NCBI GenBank assembly: GCA_026706635.1 | Contig: JAPOYJ010000058.1 | Location: 1-64,000 of the forward strand | DNA: 64,000 nucleotides | DNA from: Gemmatimonadota bacterium | GTDB lineage: Bacteria; Gemmatimonadota; Gemmatimonadetes; Longimicrobiales; Gaopeijiaceae | Reading direction: 5' to 3' | Shown: one piece after another, positions 9,037 through 17,300 of the stretch | Layout of the letters: every line of letters begins with the position of its first letter | Position numbering within the stretch: the stretch's first letter is position 1 | The notes under the pieces: model-generated | What the model saw: the letters and a program-made list of their open reading frames with translations, nothing else | What the model was told of the DNA's origin: nothing | The model's database searches: none | Made by a program: the position numbers and the translations under genes

Positions 9037-10189
9037 CGCCGAGGGTCTTGCGCCCGATCCGGTCGCCGCCTTCCTGGAGGAGGCGCACCACGAGCTGCGC
9101 GAGCGGGCGACCGCCTTCTGCCGCGACGAGCTGCGGGGGCGGAGCGACCCGGACGACGACGACCAGGCGAGGGTGCGGGCCCGGGCTCTGGTCGCCCCGA
9201 TGGGAGCAGCCGGGCTCTTCGAGCCGATCGCCAGCGGCGATGTGCGCGGCTGCCTTGTGGTGCGCGAGACGCTCGCCTGGTGGTCGCCGCTCGCCGATGC
9301 GGTCTTCGCGCTGCAGGGCCTGAGCGCGACCCCCGCCCTTCTGTGCGGCACCGATCCGGGCGGCTGGTCGGAGCGGGCGCTCGCCGGGGACGCGATGGGC
9401 GGGTTCGCGATGACCGAGCGGGAGGCGGGATCCGACGTGGCGGCCCTCACCACGACGGCGGTTCCGCGGAGCGGGGGTGGATGGACTCTGGACGGGGGCA
9501 AGGCCTTCATCTCGAACGCCGGGATCGCGGACTTCTACGTCGTCTTCGCCTCGACCGACCGGGCGGCTGGCCGACGCGGCATCTCGTGCTTCGTGGTCGC
9601 GGCCGATGCCGATGGGCTCGAATACGCGGGACCCCAGGTGATGAGCGCTCCCCACCCGCTCGGCGAGATCGGCCTGCGGGGGTGCCGCGTGGGCGCGGAC
9701 TCGATCCTCGGCGAGGCGGGCGGGGGGCTCGGGGTCGGGCTGGCGACGCTCGGCCGCCTGAGACCGACCGTTGCCGCGGCCGCGAGTGGGATGGCGGGGC
9801 GGGCCCTCTGGGAGGCTACCCGGCACGCCCGCACCCGGGAGCAGTTCGGCAAGCCGCTCGCCTCGCACCAGCTCGTGCAGGAGAAGCTCGCCCGCTCGGC
9901 CACGGAGCTGACCGCCGGACGCCTACTCGCCTACAGGGCCGGATGGGAGAAGGACCGGGGCGCCGAGCGGATCACCGTCGAGGCCGCCATGGCGAAGGCA
10001 TTCGCCACCGAGGCGGCCGGGCGGATCGTGGACCGGGCCGTCCAGGTGCTCGGCGGCCGCGGGGTGCTCGCCAGCCACCCGGTCGACCGCCTCTACCGCG
10101 CCGTGCGCGCACTCCGCATCTACGAAGGGACGACCGAGATCCAGCACCTCATCGTGGGCGGCGCGCTGGCGAGGGCCAGCGGTCGGTGA
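9029..10189 (+). CDS. Acyl-CoA dehydrogenase
   Basis: A 386-residue flavoprotein starting at a TTG that overlaps the previous gene. Family signatures are GFAMTEREAGSDVAALTT, the ARTREQFGKPLASHQLVQ helix, VQVLGGRGVLASHPVDRLYR and LRIYEGTTEIQHLIVG, whose Glu is the usual catalytic-base region. It oxidises an acyl-CoA to the enoyl-CoA with electron transfer to ETF in the cytoplasm. In this operon the likely substrate is an alicyclic CoA ester formed after ring reduction of 2-aminobenzoyl-CoA. Specificity cannot be read from sequence. Confidence 0.88.
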   Translation: MFDAEGLAPDPVAAFLEEAHHELRERATAFCRDELRGRSDPDDDDQARVRARALVAPMGAAGLFEPIASGDVRGCLVVRETLAWWSPLADAVFALQGLSATPALLCGTDPGGWSERALAGDAMGGFAMTEREAGSDVAALTTTAVPRSGGGWTLDGGKAFISNAGIADFYVVFASTDRAAGRRGISCFVVAADADGLEYAGPQVMSAPHPLGEIGLRGCRVGADSILGEAGGGLGVGLATLGRLRPTVAAAASGMAGRALWEATRHARTREQFGKPLASHQLVQEKLARSATELTAGRLLAYRAGWEKDRGAERITVEAAMAKAFATEAAGRIVDRAVQVLGGRGVLASHPVDRLYRAVRALRIYEGTTEIQHLIVGGALARASGR

Positions 10190-10212
10190 GGAAGGCGACC
10201 GGCGGGGACGCA

Positions 10213-12552
10213 ATGAGGGTGAGAGTCGTCGGAGGCGGACCCGGCGGGCTCTTCGCCGCACTCCTCCTCAAGAAGGACGACCCCGGGCGCACGATCGACG
10301 TCTACGAGCGCAACCGCGCCTCCGACACCTTCGGCTTCGGCGTGGTCTTCTCCGACGCAACGCTCGAGGAGGTGGCCGAGGCCGACGCCGCCACCTTCGC
10401 CGCCATCGCCGAGCGCTTCCACCGCTGGGACGACATCGACGTCCACTACCGGGGCGAGCGGCTCCGCTCGACGGGGCACGGGTTTGCCGGAATCTCCAGG
10501 CGGGCGCTCCTCCTGCTCCTCCACCGGCGCTGTCGGGAGGAGGGCGTGAGGATCCACTTCGAGACCGAGGTCGGCGACCTCGGGCCGCACCTGGACTCGG
10601 ATCTCGTGGTCGCCGCCGACGGTCTGAACAGCGCCGTCCGCGAGCGTTTCCGCGAGTCCTTCGAGCCCGCCGTGGACGTGCGCCCGAATCGCTTCGTCTG
10701 GCTCGGCACGACGCGGCCCTTCCCAGCCTTCACCTTTTACTTCCGCGAGGACGAGCACGGCCTCTGGCGGGTGCACGCCTACCAGTACGACTCGGCGGGC
10801 AACTCGACCTTCATCGTGGAGGCGACCGAGGAGACGTGGCGCCGTGCCTCGATGGACGCCTCCACCGAGGCCGAGACGGCGGCATTTGCGGAGCGCCTCT
10901 TCGAGGAGGAGCTGGACGGCCACCGGCTGGTGTCGAACCGGTCTCTCTGGCGGCGCTTCCCCACGATCGCCAACCGGCGCTGGTCGGCCGGCAAGATCGT
11001 CCTGGTCGGAGACGCGGCCCACACAGCTCACTTCTCCGTCGGGTCGGGCACACGCCTGGCGATGCTAGACGCAATTGCGCTCGCCGACTCGATGAGGGGG
11101 GCCGGGCCTGCCTGCCCCGATCTGGCGGAGCGGCTCGCCGCCTACGAGGCCGAACGGCGACGCCCGGTCGAATCGCTTCAGCGCGCGGCGCAGGCGAGTC
11201 TCCAGTGGTTCGAGGACACGGAGCGGTACCTTCGGCTCGACCCGGTGCAGTTCACCTTCTCGCTGCTGACGCGCAGCCTCCGCATCTCGCACGAGAATCT
11301 GCGCGAGCGCGACCCGGAGTTCGTGGATAGGGTGGACCGCTGGGTTGCGGCCAAGGCCGAGGAGCAGTCCGGGAGGACTATCGCCGAGCACGAGGCGTCA
11401 CTGGGGATCCGGCGGGGCGCATCCCGCCCGCCCCCGCCGCTCTTCACTCCCTTTCGCCTGCGCGATCTTGTGCTCGCAAACCGGGTCGGCGTCTCGGCAA
11501 TGTGCCAGTACTCGGCCCACGACGGCGTCATCGACGACTGGCACCTCGTCAACCTGGGCTCGCGGGCGATCGGGGGCGCCGGCCTCCTGATGGCCGAGAT
11601 GACCGCCGTGGGACGCGACGCCCGCATCTCGCCCGGGTGCGCCGGACTCTACAGCGAGGAACACTTGGCGGCGTGGCGCAGGATGGTCGATTTCGTGAAG
11701 GGCCACACGAGCTCGAAGATCGGCATCCAGCTGGGACACGCCGGCCGCAAGGGCTCCACACAGCTCGACTGGGAGGGCCCGAACGAGCCCCTCGAGGAGG
11801 GAGCGTGGCCGATCGTGTCCGCCTCGGCGCTCCGGTACTTCGAGCACAGCCCGCTTCCCGAGGAGCTGGACGAAGCCGGGATGGCGGCGCTGGTCGCCGA
11901 CTTCGAGCGCGGCACCGAGCTGGCGGACGCGGCCGGATTCGACATCGTGGAGATCCACATGGCGCACGGCTACCTCCTCGCCAGCTTCCTCTCGCCGCTG
12001 ACCAACGTGCGCGACGACCGGTACGGCGGCACCCTCGAGAACCGGCTCCGCCTCCCGCTCCGCGTCGTGCGCGCCGTCAGGTCTCGCTGGCCCGACGAGA
12101 AGCCGCTCTCCGTGAGGCTCTCGGCGGTGGACTGGTGGCCGGGCGGCACCGAGCCGGAGGACGCCGTGGCGATCGCACGGGCTCTCGAGCGAACAGGCTG
12201 CGACATCGTGGACGTCTCCTCCGGACAGACGGTGCCGTACCAGAGGCCCCGCTACGGACGGCAGTACCAGACGCCCTTCGCCGACCGGATCCGCCACGAG
12301 GTGGGGATAGCCACGATGGCCGTCGGGAACATCTCGTCCTTCGAGGATGTGAATGGCATCGTCGCGGCAGGACGGGCCGACGTCTGCCTGATGGCGCGCG
12401 CCCACCTCTGGGACCCGTACTGGACGCGCCACGCCGCCCACGCGCTGAAGTACCCGCTCCCCTGGCCGTCGCAGTACGAGACGCTGAACGGATACACGCC
12501 CCGCTTCGGCGCCGCGGCCGGGGCGTTCGGCCCGGAGGGGGACGAAGGATGA
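10213..12552 (+). CDS. 2-Aminobenzoyl-CoA (anthraniloyl-CoA) monooxygenase/reductase fusion
   Basis: A 779-residue two-domain flavoenzyme. Residues 1-400 are a class A FAD monooxygenase (GGGPGG at 7-12; VLVGDAAHTAHF FAD motif). From about 406 an Old Yellow Enzyme-like FMN barrel follows (FTPFRLRDLVLANRVGVSAM, QLGHAGRKGS, HMAHGYLLASFLSPLTNVR, DDRYGGTLENR). This architecture is that of ACMR from Azoarcus evansii and related salicylyl-CoA 5-hydroxylases: it hydroxylates and then reduces the aromatic ring of 2-aminobenzoyl-CoA. The downstream tryptophan dioxygenase and kynureninase, which generate anthranilate, favour the aminobenzoyl substrate. No 2-aminobenzoate-CoA ligase is present in the window. 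The start ATG at 10213 follows a GGGG-rich ribosome site. Confidence 0.88.
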   Translation: MRVRVVGGGPGGLFAALLLKKDDPGRTIDVYERNRASDTFGFGVVFSDATLEEVAEADAATFAAIAERFHRWDDIDVHYRGERLRSTGHGFAGISRRALLLLLHRRCREEGVRIHFETEVGDLGPHLDSDLVVAADGLNSAVRERFRESFEPAVDVRPNRFVWLGTTRPFPAFTFYFREDEHGLWRVHAYQYDSAGNSTFIVEATEETWRRASMDASTEAETAAFAERLFEEELDGHRLVSNRSLWRRFPTIANRRWSAGKIVLVGDAAHTAHFSVGSGTRLAMLDAIALADSMRGAGPACPDLAERLAAYEAERRRPVESLQRAAQASLQWFEDTERYLRLDPVQFTFSLLTRSLRISHENLRERDPEFVDRVDRWVAAKAEEQSGRTIAEHEASLGIRRGASRPPPPLFTPFRLRDLVLANRVGVSAMCQYSAHDGVIDDWHLVNLGSRAIGGAGLLMAEMTAVGRDARISPGCAGLYSEEHLAAWRRMVDFVKGHTSSKIGIQLGHAGRKGSTQLDWEGPNEPLEEGAWPIVSASALRYFEHSPLPEELDEAGMAALVADFERGTELADAAGFDIVEIHMAHGYLLASFLSPLTNVRDDRYGGTLENRLRLPLRVVRAVRSRWPDEKPLSVRLSAVDWWPGGTEPEDAVAIARALERTGCDIVDVSSGQTVPYQRPRYGRQYQTPFADRIRHEVGIATMAVGNISSFEDVNGIVAAGRADVCLMARAHLWDPYWTRHAAHALKYPLPWPSQYETLNGYTPRFGAAAGAFGPEGDEG

Positions 12553-12604
12553 GCGCGATACCACCGAGCGGCCCCGGACAGACCTTCGCTTACCTGTCCA
12601 CAGT

Positions 12605-12641
12605 GTAATGTGTACTTTACAATATGTAATCCATGATTTAC
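12605..12641 (+). promoter_or_regulatory. Paired-dyad operator-like element, copy B (tryptophan dioxygenase promoter)
   Basis: GTAATGTGTACTTTAC and GTAATCCATGATTTAC are separated by AATAT; centres are 21 bp apart. The junction TTTACAATATGTAA includes a -10-like TACAAT. The element ends 14 bp before the ATG of tryptophan 2,3-dioxygenase and only the ribosome site GGAGGGGAG lies between. A bound protein would be expected to block transcription or translation of the dioxygenase-kynureninase pair. The upstream aminobenzoyl-CoA genes may be transcribed separately. Confidence 0.72.
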
Positions 12642-12654
12642 AGACGGAGGGGAG

Positions 12655-13452
12655 ATGGCCGACGACCGCAGCTTCGTGACCTACCAGAGCTACCTCAGGG
12701 TTCCAGAGCTCCTCTCGCTTCAGTCGCCGCTATCGGACCCGGAGGAGCACGACGAGATGCTCTTCATCGCCATCCACCAGGTCTACGAGCTCTGGTTCAA
12801 GGTCGTCCTCCACGAGCTCGACCGGATCGCCGCGCTGCTGCGGGAAGGGGACGGCGACCGGGCGGCGACCGGCCTGAAGCGCGTCCTCACCGTGCTCAAG
12901 GTGCTGGTGGCGCAGCTGGATATCCTGGAGACGATGAGCCCGGTCGAGTTTGCGTACTTCCGCGATCGTCTCGAGTCGGGGAGCGGCTTCCAGTCGGCTC
13001 AGTTCCGGGAGCTCGAGTTCCTCCTGGGACACAAGCGGGGGGGCGTCCTCGGGGGATTCTCGGAGGATTCGCCCGAACGGCTGCGGCTGGAGCGGAGGAG
13101 GGGCGAACCGACGCTCTGGGACGCCTTCCTGGCCTTTCTCGCCGGACGTGGCTTCGCGATTCCCGCCGATCTGCTGGAGCGCGACGTGGCGCGGCCGGTG
13201 GCGCCCGACGAGCGGGTGCAGGAGGTGCTGATAGAGATCTATCGCGGCGAACCCGGCCTGATGGCTCTCTGCGAGCGCTTCGTGGATCTCGACGAAGGGG
13301 TACAGGAGTGGCGCTACCGTCACGTCAAGATGGTCGAGCGCACGATAGGAACCAAGCGCGGCACGGGCGGCACGACGGGTGCCGCCTACCTCAGGACGAC
13401 GCTGAACGCGCCCGCATTCCCCGACCTCTGGGCGATCAGGGCCGAGCTCTGA
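12655..13452 (+). CDS. kynA: Tryptophan 2,3-dioxygenase
   Basis: A 265-residue heme dioxygenase. The amino-terminal helix IHQVYELWFK carries the substrate-site His. QFRELEF holds the Arg that contacts the tryptophan carboxylate. WRYRHVKMVERTIGTKRGTG contains the proximal heme His and the conserved GTGG loop. It opens the indole ring of L-tryptophan to N-formylkynurenine. Length fits bacterial TDO (260-290). A GGAGGGG ribosome site precedes the ATG, immediately downstream of a paired dyad. Its stop overlaps the kynureninase start. A formamidase to make kynurenine is not in the window. Confidence 0.95.
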   Translation: MADDRSFVTYQSYLRVPELLSLQSPLSDPEEHDEMLFIAIHQVYELWFKVVLHELDRIAALLREGDGDRAATGLKRVLTVLKVLVAQLDILETMSPVEFAYFRDRLESGSGFQSAQFRELEFLLGHKRGGVLGGFSEDSPERLRLERRRGEPTLWDAFLAFLAGRGFAIPADLLERDVARPVAPDERVQEVLIEIYRGEPGLMALCERFVDLDEGVQEWRYRHVKMVERTIGTKRGTGGTTGAAYLRTTLNAPAFPDLWAIRAEL

Positions 13453-14705
13453 CCCAGTCGAGCGGAGCACCCCCGAGCGCGGCCGAGCTGGCGCGCCACT
13501 ACTCGCGCTTTCGCGTCACCGAGCGGGTTCTCCTGACCGGCCACTCCCACCAGGCATGGCCGGACGTCGCGCTGGCGGCGCAGCAGCGGGCGTGGCTCGA
13601 GGCGGCCGAGCTGGTGGACGACAAGTGGTGCGCCGCCTTCGGCGTGGCCGACGAGGTGCGGGCGGGCTTCGCACGCCTACTCGACGACCCCGCAGGGCAG
13701 ATCGTTCTCGGACAGAGCACGCACGAGCTGGTCGCCCGCCTCCTCTCGGCGCTCCCTCTCCGCGAGAGGCCCCGCCTGGTGACCACTGACGCCGAGTTCC
13801 ACACCATACGTCGCCTTCTCGACCGGCTCGCCGAGGAGGGGGTCGAGGTCGTGCGGGTGGCTGCCGACGGCGTCGGTGCGGGGCCGGGGGAGGAGGCGAT
13901 CGCTGAGCGGCTGGTGGGGGCGGTGGACGATCGGACGGCGGCCGTGCTCGTATCGTCGGTCCTATTTCGCGATGCCCGGATCGTCGGGGGGCTGGACCGG
14001 GTCGCAAGGGCCGCGGAGAGGGTGGGCGCGGCGCTGCTGGTCGATGCCTACCACTCGCTCGGCGCACTGCCGTTCTCGGTGCCAGGGCAGGGTCTGGAGG
14101 GGGCCTACGTCGTCGGCGGCGGCTACAAGTACCTGCAGCTCGGCGAGGGCAACTGCTTCCTGCGCATCCCTCCAGGCTGCACTCTGCGGCCCGTGCTGAC
14201 GGGGTGGTTCGCCGAGTTCGGGGCGCTCGCTGGCACCGATGGCAGAGGCGATTCGCCCGGTGGCGGCGAGGCTGCGCCAGTTCCCTACGCCGAGGGGCAC
14301 GCTCGGTTCGCCGGCTCGACCTACGATCCCGTGAGCCACTACCGCGCCCGGGCCGTGATGCGCTTCTTCCGCGAGCAGGGGCTGACGCCCGAGAGGCTCC
14401 GCAGGGTCAGCCTCGGGCAGATTCGACGCCTCGCGGCCGGATTCGACGCTCTCGGGCTGGATCCCGGTGTGCTGAAGCGCGACCGGACCCTGCCGCTGGA
14501 GAAGCGGGGTGGCTTCCTCGTCCTGGAGGCTCCGGGCCGCCGCCTGGCAGCGGGCGAACTCTGCCGGGCGCTCCGCGAGAGGGGCGTCTGGAGCGACCAT
14601 CGCGGCAGCCTCTTGCGCCTGGGGCCGGCACCGTACGTCGTGGATAGCCAGCTGGACGACGCGGTCGCCGCGATCCGCGAGGTGGTGCGCTCGCTCGGCG
14701 CGTAG
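13449..14705 (+). CDS. kynU: Kynureninase-like PLP enzyme
   Basis: About 418 residues, class V aminotransferase fold. LLVDAYHSLGALPFSV carries the PLP-binding Asp; GGGYKYLQLGEGNCFL carries the Schiff-base Lys. Predicted reaction: kynurenine to anthranilate plus alanine, which feeds the upstream 2-aminobenzoyl-CoA genes. The coding signal begins at the tryptophan dioxygenase stop and has no nearby ATG, GTG or TTG. The best start is a CTG at 13449 overlapping the upstream TGA (CTGA). The assignment rests on fold and context; a relative with another C-C lyase activity is possible. Confidence 0.82.
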   Translation: MTQSSGAPPSAAELARHYSRFRVTERVLLTGHSHQAWPDVALAAQQRAWLEAAELVDDKWCAAFGVADEVRAGFARLLDDPAGQIVLGQSTHELVARLLSALPLRERPRLVTTDAEFHTIRRLLDRLAEEGVEVVRVAADGVGAGPGEEAIAERLVGAVDDRTAAVLVSSVLFRDARIVGGLDRVARAAERVGAALLVDAYHSLGALPFSVPGQGLEGAYVVGGGYKYLQLGEGNCFLRIPPGCTLRPVLTGWFAEFGALAGTDGRGDSPGGGEAAPVPYAEGHARFAGSTYDPVSHYRARAVMRFFREQGLTPERLRRVSLGQIRRLAAGFDALGLDPGVLKRDRTLPLEKRGGFLVLEAPGRRLAAGELCRALRERGVWSDHRGSLLRLGPAPYVVDSQLDDAVAAIREVVRSLGA

Positions 14706-14720
14706 GCGGACAGCAGGCTG

Positions 14721-15405
14721 CTACCCCATCTCGGTCTCGAACTCCACGATGCTGCGCGTCACTTCGCTGAAGTGGACGCCAACCAGGTGCACGGGTCGGT
14801 CCGGGCGGCGGTACTTCTCCGCATAGCCCCGCCCCCGCAGCTGCGCCAGCGCCGCCCCCGAGGAGGCCCGCTCCGCCACCTTCAGCTCGAAGAGGTAGGC
14901 GACCTCCTCCAGCACCACCGCTACATCCAGCCGTCCCGCGGCCGAGCTGTCCTCGGCGCGCACATCGAGCCCCGACCCGGCCAGGAACGAGAAGAAGACG
15001 CTCGCGTAGTACCCCTCGTAGCGCGCAAGCTCATTGCGGGTGTGCCACTGGTGGGGGACGGAGGCGAAGAGCGACCGCAGCTGCGACTCGACGCCGCCGA
15101 GGTCGCGGTCGCGGAGCGCCTGGGCGAAGTCCAGCCAGCGCCGGGGCTTCGGCCTGCGGTCCCGCAGGAATGCGAGCAGGCTCCGATTCAGGCTCTGGCT
15201 CACCTCCCGGTTCGGATACCCGAGTCGGTAGAGGCGCATTCCGTCGAAGCGCTCGACGCCCTGGACGGTCAGGTAGCCGGTCTGGAAGAGCAGCGGCTCG
15301 GGCTCGATGCGCTCGACGTCGAAGGAGGATAGGAGCGAGTCGTCCGGCTGCGCGAGCGAAGTGCGAGGCCAGTCGAGTTTGGCCACGCGTAGCCGGAATC
15401 GGTTC
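14721..15405 (-). pseudogene. 5'-truncated remnant of an AAA-like/PD-(D/E)XK nuclease-domain protein
   Basis: About 228 residues resemble only the C-terminal half of the AAA-ATPase_like/DUF1703 (PD-(D/E)XK) family: LLFQTGYLTVQGVERFD, LYRLGYPNREVSQSLNRSL, then a nuclease-like RLDVAVVLEEVAYLFELKVA with D...ExK. The ATPase half with its P-loop is missing and the frame runs directly into the end of the beta-propeller gene. It looks like a truncated copy. It converges on kynureninase with 15 bp between stops. Function is probably lost. Confidence 0.6.
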
Positions 15406-16641
15406 TCAGCGCGAATCCTCCCACTGCAGCCGCCAGAGATCGACATGGTCCAGGCCGAGGCTGTCCTGGCGGACGGTCAGCAGGTGGTCGGAGGCGTCGA
15501 AGGCCGGGGCGGCGCGGAACATGCCGGAGGTCCGGGGGACGCTGGCGATGAGCCGGCCGTCGGGGTCGAAGACCTCCCAGAGGTCCCCGTCCGTGCGTTC
15601 GACCTCTACCCAGAGCCTGCCGTCGGGCGCGATGTGCAAGCCACTGAGGATCGGCTTGGCGGCAGGCCGGGAGGGGGCCCGGGGCTCGCACGACGCACCG
15701 CTGTTCTCCGCGCGCCACTCGTTGTACTCCCGGTTGCCCTCCTCCCACTCGTCGTCCCCGATCGGTTCGGTGGGCAGCGGGCGGTGGATCACCCGCACGG
15801 TGTCGGTGCCGCCGCTGCGGGTTACGGCAATGCGGTAGTCGTTCGTCGTTGCGGAGTAGACGACGCCGTCCGGCCCCGGGTGCTGCACCACGCTCGGAGC
15901 GAAGGGAACCCCGAAACCCGTGATGAAGCCCTCGCCCCACTGGCAGAGAATGAACGACGAGGGGGCGTCGGGCGGCTCTTCCAGCTGCACCAGCGTGTCG
16001 CCCGTCTCGCCACGGCTGTTCAGGCCCAGGAACAGCGCCTGGAGCGTGGAAGTCCCGAGGGGCCCTTCCACCGAACTGCCCATCGCATACCGGTACAGTT
16101 CGTCCGGGCCTACAAGGTACAGTCGCACGAGGCCGCCCCCTCCCGTGATCATTCCCCTGGTCCGCCACGATCCCAGCCATTCGCCCTGGGCCGACCACTG
16201 GCCGACGCGGCCCAGCATGATGTCGTAGGTCAGGAGCCGGTCGCCCGCCCACGCCAGCGAAGAGAGCGTCTCGAACTCGCCCGGCCCTTCGCCCCGCTGG
16301 CCGAAGGTGCGACGGTGCGCCCCGTCGAGCCCGAAGACCCTCACCTCGAAGTTGCGGGCGTCGGCGACGTAGACCTCCCCGTCCGGCCCCAGCGCCACGC
16401 TGTTCACGCCGCCGAACTCGTCCGGTGAGCCGGTGTCGGCCAGCGTCTTCGGCCCGATCGAGACCACCGGTACGAGGTGGGCCGGGGGCGGGGTGCCGGT
16501 GTTGGTGACGTGAACGACGCCGTCGATCGTGTCGAAGGCGGTGGCGAGGCCGCCGGGGGGCGCGGGCGCGTCGTGTGCGCACGCCGCTGCGAGGGCGAGA
16601 GGGGGGCCGAGGAGCGAGGAGAGGGGAGGCATGCAGCGCAT
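15406..16641 (-). CDS. Six-bladed beta-propeller lipoprotein
   Basis: About 411 residues. From the second Met (MPPLSSLLGPPLALAAAC) there is a clear lipoprotein signal peptide with lipobox LAAAC. The body has NHL/6-bladed propeller repeats (VNSVALGPDGEVYVADARN, VRVFGLDGAHRRTFGQRGEG, LHIAPDGRLWVEVERTDG). Such proteins are common periplasmic or surface lipoproteins with unknown ligands. ATGs at 16641 and 16632 are both possible starts. A remnant of a similar propeller lies just upstream on the opposite strand. Confidence 0.75.
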   Translation of the reverse strand: MRCMPPLSSLLGPPLALAAACAHDAPAPPGGLATAFDTIDGVVHVTNTGTPPPAHLVPVVSIGPKTLADTGSPDEFGGVNSVALGPDGEVYVADARNFEVRVFGLDGAHRRTFGQRGEGPGEFETLSSLAWAGDRLLTYDIMLGRVGQWSAQGEWLGSWRTRGMITGGGGLVRLYLVGPDELYRYAMGSSVEGPLGTSTLQALFLGLNSRGETGDTLVQLEEPPDAPSSFILCQWGEGFITGFGVPFAPSVVQHPGPDGVVYSATTNDYRIAVTRSGGTDTVRVIHRPLPTEPIGDDEWEEGNREYNEWRAENSGASCEPRAPSRPAAKPILSGLHIAPDGRLWVEVERTDGDLWEVFDPDGRLIASVPRTSGMFRAAPAFDASDHLLTVRQDSLGLDHVDLWRLQWEDSR

Positions 16642-16743
16642 TCGGGGTCCTTGGTGGCTGGTGGGGCCGGTTCGCCCAAATCGGGCGTCTGGAAGGCCCC
16701 GACCGGGTGTCGGTCGTAATACGCTAACAGCTTCCCGGCGGGT

Positions 16744-17133
16744 TTGCTGTCCCTCGAATCGGCTCGCGAGCTGTGGAGGATTCCCGGACAGCTCGGTTAC
16801 GTGGGTCTGCGAAGCCTCCCGTTCTACGTCGACCAGAGGGAGGAGGATCATGGTCGGTTCGATGTGCTGTACCGGCTGGGAACCGACGGCGACGTGGAAT
16901 CCGATTCGATCTATGCGGTTCCGGCTGCCGAGCCCCTGGTCGTATGTGGCGAGCGGAGCCTCATGATCGGATCCCATCCCTTCGGCGCCGAGCCCTTCCT
17001 GAGCCTCCTGGGCGACGACCGTATCGTCTACGCCAACTCTCGCGTGCCAACGGTGTTGCTTCTCGATCTCTCCGGAACCGTGCAGGACTCGTTCGATGTT
17101 CCGAATAGGGAACGTGTGCGGAAATCGCAATAG
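16744..17133 (+). pseudogene. Remnant of a beta-propeller gene
   Basis: An open stretch of about 129 codons beginning at a TTG, with an in-frame TAA just upstream (16717). The translation has propeller-like pieces (ELWRIPGQLGYVG, VLYRLGTDGDVESDS, VLLLDLSGTVQDSFDVPN) but no signal peptide, no complete blade set and no proper start. I read it as a decayed C-terminal fragment of a six-bladed propeller, related in type to the neighbouring lipoprotein. A short real hypothetical protein is the alternative. Confidence 0.45.
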
Positions 17134-17188
17134 TTGGGCCTCCCTCACCGTCGGGGCCCGGCTGCAAGAGCGAACTGCGGAGCCACGC

Positions 17189-17258
17189 TGCAAACCATGA
17201 TATGTTTTCGATGCAATTCATGACATGTTCCCGTTGCAGACCATGATGCGACGGACTA
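17189..17258 (+). promoter_or_regulatory. Three 23-bp tandem repeats upstream of a DUF4143 ATPase
   Basis: TGCAAACCATGATATG (17189), TGCAATTCATGACATG (17212) and TGCAGACCATGATG (17235) begin exactly 23 bp apart in an AT-richer patch. Each unit contains a CATG(A)-type palindrome. The ATPase start is 43 bp beyond the last unit. The layout suggests two to three protein-binding sites on one face of the helix. Confidence 0.6.
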
Positions 17259-17300
17259 TCTTCGGAGGCCGACACCCCACTCCCACCCCGATGCGCAGCC

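Noticed and set aside
9280-10212. Upstream extension of the monooxygenase/reductase frame
   Set aside because: This part overlaps the acyl-CoA dehydrogenase in another frame and is Arg/Gly-rich; the FAD motif starts right after ATG 10213.
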